DNA of 64,000 nucleotides from Emticicia agri (GTDB lineage Bacteria > Bacteroidota > Bacteroidia > Cytophagales > Spirosomataceae), in contig NZ_SEWF01000002.1 in the NCBI RefSeq assembly GCF_004168285.1, forward strand, positions 1-64,000, read 5' to 3'. Within the stretch, counting starts at the first letter, position 1. Each line of letters opens with the position of its first letter. The position numbers were made by a program, and so were the translations under genes. Of the stretch, positions 38,901 through 48,124 are shown piece after piece. The notes below the pieces were generated by a model that was not told the DNA's origin, made no database searches, and worked only from the letters and a program-made list of their open reading frames with translations.

Positions 38901-39059
38901 TTTAATAGAAACGTTTACACCAACTAAGGTTGCACCGTCAGAACCTGTAATGGTACCTTTGATTTGCGAAAAAGCAAAGGAAGAGCAGAATAGAATCAGC
39001 AAAAAGGTGCCCCCCATTGCATAAACCCTATTCAAATGAATAGTAAATTTTGATTTCAT
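35967..39059 (-). CDS. SusC/RagA-family TonB-dependent outer-membrane transporter
   Basis: This is a 1030-residue TonB-linked transporter. A signal peptide (to about residue 32, 'FCSSFAFSQ') is followed by a carboxypeptidase-regulatory-like domain (residues about 34-110). The SusC plug has the box 'EVVVVGYGSQLKKNVTGAV' and 'PLYVIDGFPITGDIGAMNPD', and a long 22-strand-type barrel ends 'VPRTFTLGINLNF'. It imports glycan fragments across the outer membrane with the SusD-like partner. No anti-sigma or sigma gene and no hybrid sensor lies next to the pair, so control is probably through the DeoR repressor or a distant regulator. The 479 bases upstream probably hold its promoter. Confidence 0.96.
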   Translation of the reverse strand: MKSKFTIHLNRVYAMGGTFLLILFCSSFAFSQIKGTITGSDGATLVGVNVSIKGTNRGTQTGADGTYKIDAAKGSVLVYSFVGFTAKEVTVGDQTEINVTLELDEKLLGEVVVVGYGSQLKKNVTGAVQTVGAKEIKDIPVSQIGQKLQGQLAGVQINQTTGKPGQGMSIRIRGQLSVSAGSDPLYVIDGFPITGDIGAMNPDEIEDISILKDASSTSLYGSRAANGVVLITTKKGKSAGTTVSFNTFAGIQQVPMRGRIKMLNAEEFAQFKKESYEDAGQAVPVEFQNPSQYRDKNNDWYDALIRDAPVQSYNLTVTTNREKARTSFVGGVFNQEGVVLNNTYKRYSLRMNSEYDISDKVTLGFNVAPQYVFDNTPRTDGDRGTGILFNALHTWPIMPIYEADGKTLTLFNRFPASTGNIFAYPNWVRAAEELVNETTTTNIIANAYIQYRPIKDLVLKSTFNIEMLRSKFFFFNPSTATSAINVAIPTTAVSIRQNFENLTWLNENLATYTKSINDHNFELLAGFSQQRFQQEGTRIQADTYADDRLPTIQGAININRGGTQSQVQEWALTSVLSRLTYNYKGKYLLTAAVRRDGSSRFGADNRWGTFPSVSLGWVLSDESFIKSMPKISFAKLRASYGVIGNNNIGNYTPYALINNTVNAVFGNTVAPGAVVTSLANSRLGWETTKQLDLGLDLGLFNDRITFVYDYYTKRTTNLLYSVQIAQEAGFTNFNDNIGEIKFWGHEFALNTRNTTGKFKWSTNANISINRNKVIALADGIDRVYGTFHITQVGKPFGQFYGHISQGMYLNAEDLKNSPQVPGRSVVGSIKLTDQNGDGIITNGGDFDDRVIMGNPFPKFTYGIVNNFSYGNWDASIVGSGSQGNQLLVRHIYSTANLDGVFNLVEGVKYRFRSESNPGKGMYGTTVGGGNVTGIERDWMNSRFVADASFFTIKNVTIGYTIPRANKVFRSARIYTSIQQLYVFTKYWGGPNPETSAQGDGNGNGGNLSQGIDFSNYPVPRTFTLGINLNF

Positions 39060-39538
39060 AAATACGCCTGATTTAGGGTGAATAAAAGTAGATATTGGTT
39101 AAAAAGACACGGATAATTCATGTTTTTTATAAAATTATTTACTTTTTATCCTTAGAGCGTCCTGTACTCTTCTGTTTTCGGTAATAAAAATTATATTCTA
39201 TATTGAAATATTGCTATAATTCTTATTTTGCTCAATGGAGAGGTTTGGCAAAAAAATTTTAAGATAAATCAGGATAAAAGCGTAGAAGAGATGTGGCGAG
39301 TTCAGGTAGCATTAGACACCAGAAACAGTATTAGTGCCTGTAAATGGATATAATTAGTTGAAATGGTAATAAATCTTCGGTTGTTAGAGGATATTTTATT
39401 AGATAAGCTTATGGCTATTAAGCAAAGTAAAAAATGATTGATATAAGATAGTAAGGTAGGTCAGAAGCTTAGCGTAGCGTTCTGTTTTTTAAGCAATAGT
39501 TGGTTGTTTCGATAAATAAACAACTCTTATTTTCTTGC
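39060..39538. other. 479-bp AT-rich gap upstream of SusC
   Basis: No gene was recognised here. A sequence resembling the -7 box (tactttta on the minus strand, 39090-39083) lies about 24 bases upstream of the SusC start, and a short hairpin (gttgttt/aaacaac, about 39503-39523) lies just after the kinase stop codon. Both are weak. The region must contain the SusCD promoter if SusCD is not read through from the kinase operon. Confidence 0.3.
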
Positions 39539-41038
39539 CTAATTTTTATAGGCTGCTATTAAAGATTTCCAGCCTGCATAAGCAGTATGTATTTTTGTAT
39601 TTGATAAATCCGGCTGTATTTCTTCTGTCTTTGCCTGATTCATTTTTTTTAATTGCTCAATACTCTCATATACCTCACTTTTCAATCCGGCAAGGTAAGC
39701 TGCCCCCAATGCCGAAATATCAGCATTCGATTGTTTTTTGAGAGATATGCCCAGTAAGTCAACTAAAAACCGAATTACAAACTGGTTGCGGGTAATACCT
39801 CCATTGACAGAAATAGCCTGTAAGGCTGCACCCATATCCTGACTCATGGCATCAATCACATCTTTAATCTGATAGGCGATACTCTCTAAAGCCGCTCTTA
39901 CAATATGGTTTTTACTTGTGCCAAAAGTCATTCCCTCAATAGAAGCCCGTCGGTTCATTTGCCAATGCGGGCCACCCAAACCACTAAAGGCGGGTATCAG
40001 ATACACACCAGCATTGTCGGCAACGGCATTAGCCATAGCCTCTGTTTCGGAAGAATGCTGAAACAGGTTAAGTTCATTCTTCAGCCATTCTATGGTTGAG
40101 CCACAGGCTACAATGGCCCCTTCAAGTGCATAATCCACCCGGTTTTCAGTACTCCAGCAAATGGTTGTCAACATTCCGTTTGAAGAAATTACAGGTTTAT
40201 CCCCAATATTCATCATAATTGAGCTACCTGTTCCTAAGGTTACTTTGGCTGTGCCTTTTTCAAAGCATCCTTCCCCAAAAGTAGCCGCATGAGAATCACC
40301 AATCAGTGCATGAATCTTTAATGATGAGTTTAGAGAATCGTTGCATATAAAATCTAAATTCCATTCTCCAAAATCATAGGAAGATGGGCATACTTCAGGC
40401 AGGTTTAGTTTTTCCAGTCCCCAGAGTTGTAAAATTTCTTTATCCCACGTAAGCGTATTGATATTGAAAAGAAGTGTGCGGTGGGCATTGGTATAATCGG
40501 TTTTAAACGATTGTCCTTTAGTTAATTTGAATAATAACCAGCAATCAACTGTACCAAAATACACTTCGCCCTTAGTTAGTTTATCTTTTAATACGCTATC
40601 ATTTTCAATTAACCATAATAACTTTGTGCCAGAAAAATAAGGGTCAATAATTAGTCCGGTTCTTTCTTTAATCAAAGTCTCCTGATTTTGGGCTTTTAAC
40701 TTTTGGCAAATGTCAACAGACCGCTTGCACGCCCATACTACAGCAGGTGAAAGAGCCACACCTGATTTATCCCAGAGAACGAAAGTCTCTCGCTGGTTAC
40801 TGATGCCACAAGAAGCAATCTCAGCAATCCTGTATCCTTTGGCTACAAAATCTGTCAGGCATAGTTTTACAGAGGCTAAAACATTCTGATAAATTTCTTC
40901 GGGATTTTGTTCTACAAAACCATTGTCGAAATAATCGGTATGCAAATCGGCATGACCTTTGGCAACGGGATTGCCTGCTTTATCAAAAATAATAGATTTG
41001 GTACTACTTGTACCCTGGTCTATGGCGAGAACAAACAT
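39539..41038 (-). CDS. FGGY-family carbohydrate kinase (glycerol-kinase-like; possible apulose kinase)
   Basis: This is a 499-residue ATP-dependent sugar kinase with two actin-like domains. Motifs are 'AIDQGTSSTKSIIFDKAG' at the N-terminus, 'GISNQRETFVLWDKSG' (the Arg-Glu pair that contacts the polyol in glycerol kinase) and 'DYTNAHRTLLFN' with the likely catalytic or metal Asp. 'IGDSHAATFGEG', 'KVTLGTGSSIMMN' and 'ISVNGGITRNQFVIRFLVDL' follow. Sequence style is closest to GlpK, but the gene closes an operon with an Rbs-type transporter, isomerase and split transketolase. A ketose or branched-sugar substrate is therefore more likely than glycerol. In the known D-apiose route a kinase of this superfamily phosphorylates apulose. 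Confidence 0.88.
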   Translation of the reverse strand: MFVLAIDQGTSSTKSIIFDKAGNPVAKGHADLHTDYFDNGFVEQNPEEIYQNVLASVKLCLTDFVAKGYRIAEIASCGISNQRETFVLWDKSGVALSPAVVWACKRSVDICQKLKAQNQETLIKERTGLIIDPYFSGTKLLWLIENDSVLKDKLTKGEVYFGTVDCWLLFKLTKGQSFKTDYTNAHRTLLFNINTLTWDKEILQLWGLEKLNLPEVCPSSYDFGEWNLDFICNDSLNSSLKIHALIGDSHAATFGEGCFEKGTAKVTLGTGSSIMMNIGDKPVISSNGMLTTICWSTENRVDYALEGAIVACGSTIEWLKNELNLFQHSSETEAMANAVADNAGVYLIPAFSGLGGPHWQMNRRASIEGMTFGTSKNHIVRAALESIAYQIKDVIDAMSQDMGAALQAISVNGGITRNQFVIRFLVDLLGISLKKQSNADISALGAAYLAGLKSEVYESIEQLKKMNQAKTEEIQPDLSNTKIHTAYAGWKSLIAAYKN

Positions 41039-41075
41039 TTGTAGCGTTGAAATTTAGAATGATGGGTTATCAGTT

Positions 41076-42035
41076 TTACTTCTTTTTGCTCTTCTGGTCA
41101 ATGATGACGGCTAATAAAATCACTAAGCCCTTTACTACCTGTTGCCAGAAGGGCGATACATTCAGCAATACCAGACCATTGTTTAAAACCCCTATAATGG
41201 TTGCGCCAATTACAGTGCCTGTTACAGAACCGATGCCTCCCGAAAGTGATGTGCCACCGATTACAACAGCAGCAATAGAATCTAATTCATAGCTTGTGCC
41301 TGCATTAGGTTGTGCCGAATTCAGACGGGAACTAACCAGTACACCTCCAACAGCCGCCATCAGTCCGGCAATGCCATAAACGGCCAATTTAATAGAATTA
41401 ATATTGATTCCTGAAAGAAAGGCAGCTTTTTCGTTACCTCCAATGGCATAAATGTATCGGCCGAAAGTGGTTTTTTTACTGATAAATACGACTATTAAAA
41501 CAACTATGAGCGAAATCCAGACAGGTACCGGAATACCTATCAACCAACCGGAACCTATGTATTCAAAGCTGGTTCCTAAATTTGAAATGGGCATTCCCTG
41601 GGTATAGAGCATGGTTGCACCACGGGCAACAGTAAGCATAGCCAGCGTAACTACAAAAGGAGGGAGAGAGAAGCGGGTAATAACCCAGCCATTAAAAACG
41701 CCAATCAGTAAGCCTATCAGCAGTGCGGCTAATATGCCTCCTAAAGTAGTAAAACCAATGAATAAATCGAAGGACTCAAGCGCAATGCCGTTTTTCAATA
41801 ATCCTGCGCAAACAGCAGAAGTAAAAGCTAAGACAGAACCTACCGAGAGGTCGATGCCTGCTGTAAGTACTACGAGGGTCATACCTACCGAAATGCACAC
41901 ATTGACAGATATTTGCCGCAATACATTCCATAAATTATTAGCAGTAAGGAATTTATCCGATAATAGGCTAATAGCCAAGCATAACACAAAAAGTGCTATC
42001 AATGACTGTGATTTCTTTAATAGTTCTTTATTCAT
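41076..42035 (-). CDS. RbsC-type sugar ABC transporter permease (second system)
   Basis: This 319-residue integral membrane permease has the same family motifs as the one at 23559: 'VLTAGIDLSVGSVLAFTSAV', 'GNEKAAFLSGININSIKLA' and 'ELDSIAAVVIGGTSLSGGIG', ending in a transmembrane helix and 'DQKSKKK'. The two permeases are clearly different proteins, not a recent duplication. It lies 33 bases after its ATPase gene and 37 bases before the kinase gene, so import and phosphorylation of the same sugar are linked. Confidence 0.95.
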   Translation of the reverse strand: MNKELLKKSQSLIALFVLCLAISLLSDKFLTANNLWNVLRQISVNVCISVGMTLVVLTAGIDLSVGSVLAFTSAVCAGLLKNGIALESFDLFIGFTTLGGILAALLIGLLIGVFNGWVITRFSLPPFVVTLAMLTVARGATMLYTQGMPISNLGTSFEYIGSGWLIGIPVPVWISLIVVLIVVFISKKTTFGRYIYAIGGNEKAAFLSGININSIKLAVYGIAGLMAAVGGVLVSSRLNSAQPNAGTSYELDSIAAVVIGGTSLSGGIGSVTGTVIGATIIGVLNNGLVLLNVSPFWQQVVKGLVILLAVIIDQKSKKK

Positions 42036-42067
42036 CTATATGAGGGTGAATAGGTTTTGTATATCTC

Positions 42068-43552
42068 TCAGATAGCAGCTTTTAACAATTTATCTTCATT
42101 GGCTTCGTCTGCCGAAAATTCTGCTTTCAATTTCCCTTCCGACATTACCAGTATTCTATCGGCTAAAGCCAATAATTCTGGGATTTCTGACGAAACCACG
42201 ATAATGCTTTTGCCTTCGGCTGCCAGTTTTTTAATGATTTCGTATATTTCGTTTTTCGCATTGATGTCAATTCCTCTGGTAGGCTCATCTAACATCAGAA
42301 TTTTCGGATTAGTGGCTAACCATTTTGCTAAAACTACTTTTTGCTGATTGCCTCCGCTCAGGTTGACACATAGCTGCTGTGCCGACGGAGTTTTAATGGC
42401 TAAGGCCGAGATATATTCTTTCGCAAGTTGTCGTTCTGATTGTTCGTTTAAAAGGCTATTTTCTGATAAGGTTGTCAGGCTGATATTAGCGGCCACGTTC
42501 ATACCTAATACCAGACCCTCGGTTTTGCGGTCTTCAGTTACAAAAGCCATTCCGTGTCTGATAGCATCTTTGGGTAATTGTATCCTAACATCCTGATTGC
42601 CAATGGATATACTGCCTTTGCTTTTGGTTGAATTTACACCAAAAATAGTCTCCAGTAATTCAGTTCTACCTGCGCCCATAAGCCCAAAAATTCCTAAAAT
42701 CTCTCCTTCGTTCAGTTCAAAAGAGATATTGTCAAGCAGGTTCCGGTTTTTAAGTGTATGATGGGGTAAGGTAAAATTCCTGATGCTTAATAAGGCATTT
42801 TTATCAGTAGTATTTGCCTGCTTTTTCTGAATCAATATCTCACGACCTACCATTTTTCTGATTAAATCCTGCTCGGTAGTCTGGCTCATTTCTCCTGCAT
42901 CAATGCTTTTTCCATCACGCATTACGGTATAAGTCTCTGCTATTCTGAACAACTCATCCATTTTATGCGAAATATATACAATGGTTTTGCCTTCTTTTTT
43001 CAAGTCGGCAATAATGCGGTGCAGGTTTTCAATTTCTTTGTCAGTGAGTGCGGAGGTTGGCTCATCCATCAGAATCACCTGCGCATCAGCCAATAAGGCT
43101 TTGGCTATTTCTATCAATTGTTGTTCACCTACTTTCAGGTTTTGTACCAACGTAGTAGGGGATATATTGAGTTCTAATTTTTGAAGTAGTTCTTTGGTAA
43201 TCCGGGTCATCTGAGGAGTATCCAATAATCCCCAACTATTCCGGATTTCCTGACCTAAAAACAGATTGTCTACAATGTTCAGTGCAGGAATCAGGTTTAG
43301 TTCCTGATGAATGATGGCGATTCCGGCTTTCTGGGCATCTTTGATATTTTTAAATTTTACAGGCTGGTCATTTAATTGAATCTCTCCCTCATAATCAGTA
43401 TAAACACCCGTAAGTATTTTCAGGAGTGTAGATTTCCCTGCTCCGTTTTCGCCTAAGATAGCATTGACTTTTGATGGGTAAAAACTCAGGTTTACCTCAT
43501 TGAGTGCTTTTACTCCCGGAAAAGATTTCGATATGTTAATGGCCTTTAGCAC
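42068..43552 (-). CDS. RbsA-type sugar ABC transporter ATP-binding protein (second system)
   Basis: This 494-residue double-ABC ATPase has a Walker A 'GENGAGKSTLLK' and Walker B 'VILMDEPTSAL' in the first half. The second half has 'GLMGAGRTELLE', the signature 'LSGGNQQKVVLAKW' and 'ILMLDEPTRGID'. The start codon is GTG, placed 10 bases after the DUF2291 stop codon; no ATG gives the full first strand. It energises the adjacent permease. The paralogue at 24484 belongs to the other transporter in this window. Confidence 0.95.
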   Translation of the reverse strand: MLKAINISKSFPGVKALNEVNLSFYPSKVNAILGENGAGKSTLLKILTGVYTDYEGEIQLNDQPVKFKNIKDAQKAGIAIIHQELNLIPALNIVDNLFLGQEIRNSWGLLDTPQMTRITKELLQKLELNISPTTLVQNLKVGEQQLIEIAKALLADAQVILMDEPTSALTDKEIENLHRIIADLKKEGKTIVYISHKMDELFRIAETYTVMRDGKSIDAGEMSQTTEQDLIRKMVGREILIQKKQANTTDKNALLSIRNFTLPHHTLKNRNLLDNISFELNEGEILGIFGLMGAGRTELLETIFGVNSTKSKGSISIGNQDVRIQLPKDAIRHGMAFVTEDRKTEGLVLGMNVAANISLTTLSENSLLNEQSERQLAKEYISALAIKTPSAQQLCVNLSGGNQQKVVLAKWLATNPKILMLDEPTRGIDINAKNEIYEIIKKLAAEGKSIIVVSSEIPELLALADRILVMSEGKLKAEFSADEANEDKLLKAAI

Positions 43553-43562
43553 CTGTAAATTC

Positions 43563-44168
43563 TTATTCTGTTTTAGAGATTCTGATTGGTAAAATGCTTA
43601 GTGTAGTTGATTTATCCTGGGTTTTACTTAATTTAGTTGCCCCGCTCAGGGTTATTTTATCGCCAACATTGATGGCTTTCAAATCTTCGGGAATGGCTTT
43701 TTCTCTGATAACATTATTAAGTGCTTCCGAGAGTTTGTTAAAATCGGCATTGGTCTTAAAATCGGTTAGTTTTACCAAACCAGAAGCATCTCTGATAGCA
43801 TTGCCGAAGATGTATTTGGTATCAACCATAAGAATAGTATGAGTGTCGGTAACCACTTTTAGCCCACTTGCCTGTTTTTCAATTACTTTACCTTCACCTT
43901 TTACCATAAAATAAGCTGAGTTACCAATACCTAACCGATTCCCATAAGCTTTAAATGCTGAATCAGGATTTGATTGTACCAATGCCGATAATTGTGAAAG
44001 CTCAACGGCATTGTTGCTTTTAAGAATACCCTGATAATACAAAGAATCGGCAAAGGTTTTGAAATCAAAACTGGTTTGTTGCTGATTTCTCACTTCGCTT
44101 AATTTTTTGAAATAGATGGAATTATAACCAAGAACTAATAGAATAACTATGAATATGCCTTTTTTCAT
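43563..44168 (-). CDS. DUF2291-family periplasmic protein of a sugar transporter operon
   Basis: This 201-residue protein has an N-terminal membrane anchor or signal ('GIFIVILLVLGYNSIYFKKL'). The rest is a single periplasmic domain with 'FDFKTFADSLYYQG', 'AYGNRLGIGNSAYFMVKGEG' and 'TILMVDTKYIFGNAIRDASG', which I recognise as DUF2291. The family occurs beside Rbs-type substrate-binding proteins and ATPases in several phyla, but its biochemical role is not known. Here it sits between the substrate-binding lipoprotein (7-base gap) and the ATPase (10-base gap), so it is very likely part of, or needed for, this transporter. The first Rbs-type system in this window lacks it. Confidence 0.85.
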   Translation of the reverse strand: MKKGIFIVILLVLGYNSIYFKKLSEVRNQQQTSFDFKTFADSLYYQGILKSNNAVELSQLSALVQSNPDSAFKAYGNRLGIGNSAYFMVKGEGKVIEKQASGLKVVTDTHTILMVDTKYIFGNAIRDASGLVKLTDFKTNADFNKLSEALNNVIREKAIPEDLKAINVGDKITLSGATKLSKTQDKSTTLSILPIRISKTE

Positions 44169-44175
44169 GCGTTTA

Positions 44176-45093
44176 TTATTGATAGCTGCCAGCGTTGGCA
44201 GCTGTTACCAATTCTACTTCTACAGGTACTCTTTGCGGAAAATCTCTTTTACCTTTAAAATACTCATCGGCATACTGGGCAGCAGTTTTTGCCATTACTT
44301 TGGGGTACTGCATACCAGTTGCTACAATTTTCTTTTCCTTAATTTTTTCTATTACATCAGATGCCCCATCGAAACCAAATACTTTTACTTTATCAGCTTT
44401 GCCTGCCGATTGTAAAGCTTGATAAGCTCCCATTGCCATGGCATCGTTGCCACAGAAAACAGCCTCAATATCAGGGTGTGCCTGCATGATGGTTTCGAGT
44501 ACTTCCATAGCTTTGTTACGGTCGAAATCGCCGCTTTGTTGAGCCACCATTTTAAGATTCGGGAATTTATCTACTACCGAATGAAAACCTCCTGACCTTG
44601 CCCATGTATTATTATCACCTACCAAACCGAGTATTTCGGCATAATTGCCTTTTTCATTCAGTGCTTTTACAAAAGTTACCCCGATTTCCACACAGCCCGA
44701 ATAATTATCAGAGAGTATCTGGCTTGTGGCGGCATTATCGGCATTGATTTCTCTATCCATACAAAAAACCGGAATACCTGCTTCTTTGGCTTTCAGAACA
44801 TTCACAATTGAACCATCGGCATCCGTCGGGTTAAAAAGAATGGCATCAAAGCCTGATGAAATCAGGTTTTCAAAATTATCTGATTCGGTAGCAGGGTTAT
44901 TCTGAGAGTCGAAAATCTTGGCTTCGTAGCCTAATTTTCTGGCATTTTCGACAGCTGACTCTGCTAAAACCACAAACCAGGGATTATTGAGCGTAGAGAT
45001 AACTACCGCTATTTTGGGCTTCCCGTCCTGTTTTTCTTTACACGAAATGCCTGTTAAGCTGAGCAGTATAAATAAAAAAAGTAATTTTTTCAT
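44176..45093 (-). CDS. sugar ABC transporter substrate-binding lipoprotein (second system)
   Basis: This 305-residue Peripla_BP_4 lipoprotein (lipobox Cys at C18, '[11 protein letters not shown]') binds a monosaccharide for the permease and ATPase encoded downstream. Family strands include '[20 protein letters not shown]', '[20 protein letters not shown]', '[20 protein letters not shown]' and '[20 protein letters not shown]'. It has the same length as the protein at 22640 but is only moderately similar, so the two transporters probably take different sugars. It follows a DUF1593 protein by five bases. Confidence 0.93.
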   Translation of the reverse strand: MKKLLFLFILLSLTGISCKEKQDGKPKIAVVISTLNNPWFVVLAESAVENARKLGYEAKIFDSQNNPATESDNFENLISSGFDAILFNPTDADGSIVNVLKAKEAGIPVFCMDREINADNAATSQILSDNYSGCVEIGVTFVKALNEKGNYAEILGLVGDNNTWARSGGFHSVVDKFPNLKMVAQQSGDFDRNKAMEVLETIMQAHPDIEAVFCGNDAMAMGAYQALQSAGKADKVKVFGFDGASDVIEKIKEKKIVATGMQYPKVMAKTAAQYADEYFKGKRDFPQRVPVEVELVTAANAGSYQ

Positions 45094-45098
45094 AGGTT

Positions 45099-46499
45099 TC
45101 AGGGGGTAACGTTCACAATGACTCTCTGGTAACGTGTGAGGTTAGGAGTGCCATTGTCGGTAACTTCTAATATGAAGTGCATGGTTTTGGGTTCGGTTAC
45201 TTTAGGAGCCGTAAAACTGATTTCCTGACTGGCAGGATTTCTTAATGTAAAGCGGCTGGCAGTAATGCTTCCTACTTCTTTGTAAAAGAACCAGTTATAG
45301 CTCACCTCATTATTATCGGGGTCAGTGGCTTTGCCTGATAAAACTACATTGGCTCCTGATTTTACTATAAGCGTATTAGCATGACCCAATGTGATAACTG
45401 GAGGGTGATTGGCTTCTTTATAGTTTTTGGCTACGCACCAATCCATTCGGGCAAAGAAGTCATTCTGAAACGCTTTTCTCCATCGCCAGATGGTAGCATG
45501 ATTGCTTGTATGATAGGCTTTGGTAATATCGCTATATACTTCGTCCTGTGTATCTGTCCAGATAGGACGGGTTTCCGGCTCGTACATATACTTTTTGAAT
45601 TGTGGAATATACAATTCGTATCGCCCTCCCCAGCCACCATAGTCCGGGTTTTCAGGAGAGTTCAATCCATTGTTGATAAGACCCATAAATGAGGGGCTGT
45701 CTCCTTCCATCAGAAAATCAATCTTTGGATATTTCTCACCTAATGGGCCATGATTCTGGCGTACGTGTTGGTCAAGGTATCTGTTACGTACAATAGTCGT
45801 ATCTGCTCCAGTGAATCGACCATGAAAAATATCACCTGAGATGCCCGACCATGTAGCATAGTGATATTGTCCGCCGCCATTTTCTTCATAACCGGGGCTT
45901 ACGATATAAAACAAATCAGGGAAATTTTTACGAATCCAAGGGCCTGTATCGTCCTGGTCAGAAATGGTATATACCCGAAGCTTTTTCACAATCTGGGCAA
46001 TTTCAGCAGGTTTTTTAATCTTTTGCAGTTTGAAGAGAGCTTGTGCTAATACATTAGTGCCTCCCCAGGCCTGAATATATAATGGACGAGCATCGTTTTT
46101 GAGTATACTTTGTACCAACCATTCAGAACCTTCAGAATCTTTACCCTCGCCTAAACCTTCCTTGCCAAAAACAGGTAAGCCTTTTTTGATGATAGAGTGC
46201 ATATAGGCTTCGGTAGGGTAGCCTTTTTCGTGTATTTCCAGATTATCTCTTACCTTGCCATAAGCCTCTGTAATCTCATGCAAACGCCATTCGGCAGTTT
46301 TGGTACGTTGCCAGCAAGAGGTAGTAGCTACAATCCCCTCAGTATCAAACTGATTGGCGTAAGTCAGAAAACGCACATAAGACATGGCATCGTCCGGCTC
46401 ATTCTCAATATCCGTCAGCACAAATACCCTTGGTTTCTGTGCAAGGGAAATGTGATAGAGTAGTGAAAATAGTATAAGGTTGAGAATTTTAGCTTTCAT
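45099..46499 (-). CDS. DUF1593 nucleoside-hydrolase-like secreted protein (Sde182-type), copy 1
   Basis: This 466-residue exported protein has a signal peptide ending 'YHISLAQ'. Residues of about 24-320 form a nucleoside-hydrolase-like domain: the Asp-rich '[20 protein letters not shown]' replaces the DTDPGxDD calcium-binding motif of true nucleoside hydrolases, and '[15 protein letters not shown]', '[20 protein letters not shown]' and '[14 protein letters not shown]' follow. The last 90 residues form an Ig-like domain ('[20 protein letters not shown]', '[20 protein letters not shown]'). Proteins of this family act on carbohydrates but the bond cleaved is not established. It shares the layout of the protein at 52525 and is in operon with the DUF5060 glycosidase. 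Confidence 0.88.
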   Translation of the reverse strand: MKAKILNLILFSLLYHISLAQKPRVFVLTDIENEPDDAMSYVRFLTYANQFDTEGIVATTSCWQRTKTAEWRLHEITEAYGKVRDNLEIHEKGYPTEAYMHSIIKKGLPVFGKEGLGEGKDSEGSEWLVQSILKNDARPLYIQAWGGTNVLAQALFKLQKIKKPAEIAQIVKKLRVYTISDQDDTGPWIRKNFPDLFYIVSPGYEENGGGQYHYATWSGISGDIFHGRFTGADTTIVRNRYLDQHVRQNHGPLGEKYPKIDFLMEGDSPSFMGLINNGLNSPENPDYGGWGGRYELYIPQFKKYMYEPETRPIWTDTQDEVYSDITKAYHTSNHATIWRWRKAFQNDFFARMDWCVAKNYKEANHPPVITLGHANTLIVKSGANVVLSGKATDPDNNEVSYNWFFYKEVGSITASRFTLRNPASQEISFTAPKVTEPKTMHFILEVTDNGTPNLTRYQRVIVNVTP

Positions 46500-46500
46500 A

Positions 46501-48123
46501 TCAGTCAGGGTTTGTTTGGGTAATTCTCAGGGCAATATAGGGTTTTAAGGGCAACCTGATTTTTCGGTTAGATTTATCAGCAATCCGATAATCGTTTGCC
46601 TCGCTGGCTTCAAACGTGGTATTGACTTTAGTTATGCTCATATCCCACGTATCAATAATATCTACTTTGTATTTAGTGCCAGGCTTTGGTCGCTCAGAAC
46701 TGGCATTCTTATGAGGCAAATCAAAAATCCATTCTTCAAGCATTTCTTTACCGAAGTAAATCAGATAAGTGCCTTTACCATTGGTAGCGGTCTTAAAATC
46801 CCGACTGACATCGGCCATTTCTAATGGGCCTGTTTCTGATAGTATTTGCCTGGCAAGGGCGGCTCTTTTCCAGCTATTTCCCTTGAATTGCCCTCCTTTT
46901 GCCCAGAAGATAGTATCCCGATGGTCTTTAAACATATATGATTCACCATGTGTAACATAGGTGCCACCCAATAGACCCATCCAGACCATATGGTTCATTT
47001 CTTCGCCACTGTATCTGCCCCAGCGTGATTTCAGATTTCCTTCATAACCCACTTCATCAAAAATGATGGGCTTTGGATAAATGCTTCTCACGATGGCCGC
47101 TCCACCCCAGTTGAGCACAGGTGCTCCATCCTGAATAGATGTATGGGTGATTTCGGGCATCTGGTAATTAAAGTATTTCGCCGTACTGCCATGAATAGAG
47201 CATAAATGATGATAAGGGTCGGCTTTTACAACCGCTTTAATCAGCGTTTCCCAGTCTTTGTCTGTTTTGCTTTTTACAAAATCATATTCATTGGCCAACG
47301 ACCACCAGATGTTGCGAAAAGAAGCCAGACGGGCTACTAAATATTTGATATAATTCAAATTAGCTTCCATAGGCATTTCATCAAATCCCCATCTGCCTTT
47401 ATCATAAGGATGAAAAACGATTAAGTCTGCCTCAATCCCTAATGCCTGCAAATCATCAATGCGTTTTTCTAAGTGTTGGAAAAAGGCGGGGTTAAACTGA
47501 CTGAAATCCCATATTTTTACTTCATTTCCTTTTGCGTCTTTTTTTATCTCTTTTACTGCATAAGGATATATAGTAGGCTCTTCTTTTACGAGTTCATAAT
47601 TTTTCGGAAACACACACATTCTGATTTTATTAAATCCTGAATTCTGCAAAGATTTCAAGGTTTGTTCTTGAACATCGTCAGCCATGTGTGTCCAGGCATA
47701 GGCTGTAGTACCTAAGGGAAAATAAGCAGTACTATCGGCATATTTAAAATGATAAGTTTGCGAAACCCTGACAATACCATGATTATTTGCAGATGCTTTG
47801 ATACACTCAAACTCTCCTTTTTTGTTATTTAAAGGAGTAAATGCGCTCTTGGTGCTATATTTCCAGATACCCGTTTTATCCGGCATGAATCTAACGATAT
47901 ACTGGTTATTGCCATCATAAAAGCCTGAAACAGTAATAGAAGTATCTTTATGGGTAAAAGTTGCTGACAGCAGATTATCTGAAAAGCTGTTCTTATCTGA
48001 ATTGTTCGGCAATTTGAGTTCAAATCTGTTCCATTGCTCAATTTTTAGTTGAGCGAAAACAGAGTTGATGTTCAAAAAGAGTCCAACACTTAGTAAGAAT
48101 ATACCTTTAAATCCTCGCATCAT
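46501..48123 (-). CDS. DUF5060/DUF4038-type secreted glycoside hydrolase
   Basis: This 540-residue exported enzyme has a signal peptide (ending 'NINSVFAQ'). The N-terminal beta-sandwich matches DUF5060 ('GFYDGNNQYIVRFMPDKTG', 'GIWKYSTKSAF'). A TIM barrel of the DUF4038/apiosidase-like type follows with 'YFPLGTTAYAWTH', 'NIWWSLANEYDF' (Glu as likely acid/base) and 'PIIFDEVGYEG' (Glu as likely nucleophile). A C-terminal beta domain with 'GTYLIYFGKEMLEEW' ends the protein. The relationship to GH140 apiosidases is suggestive but not proven. It sits between a split transketolase (1-base gap) and a DUF1593 protein, so it likely releases the sugar consumed by this operon. Confidence 0.8.
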   Translation of the reverse strand: MMRGFKGIFLLSVGLFLNINSVFAQLKIEQWNRFELKLPNNSDKNSFSDNLLSATFTHKDTSITVSGFYDGNNQYIVRFMPDKTGIWKYSTKSAFTPLNNKKGEFECIKASANNHGIVRVSQTYHFKYADSTAYFPLGTTAYAWTHMADDVQEQTLKSLQNSGFNKIRMCVFPKNYELVKEEPTIYPYAVKEIKKDAKGNEVKIWDFSQFNPAFFQHLEKRIDDLQALGIEADLIVFHPYDKGRWGFDEMPMEANLNYIKYLVARLASFRNIWWSLANEYDFVKSKTDKDWETLIKAVVKADPYHHLCSIHGSTAKYFNYQMPEITHTSIQDGAPVLNWGGAAIVRSIYPKPIIFDEVGYEGNLKSRWGRYSGEEMNHMVWMGLLGGTYVTHGESYMFKDHRDTIFWAKGGQFKGNSWKRAALARQILSETGPLEMADVSRDFKTATNGKGTYLIYFGKEMLEEWIFDLPHKNASSERPKPGTKYKVDIIDTWDMSITKVNTTFEASEANDYRIADKSNRKIRLPLKPYIALRITQTNPD

Positions 48124-48124
48124 T

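Noticed and set aside
39462-39490. Plus-strand terminator-like hairpin (cagaa/ttctg with T-run)
   Set aside because: The stem is only 5 bp and there is no plus-strand gene upstream to terminate.
39539-41038. Simple glycerol kinase assignment (glpK)
   Set aside because: Motifs are GlpK-like, but there is no glycerol facilitator or glycerol-3-phosphate gene nearby and the context is a sugar operon, so no symbol was given.
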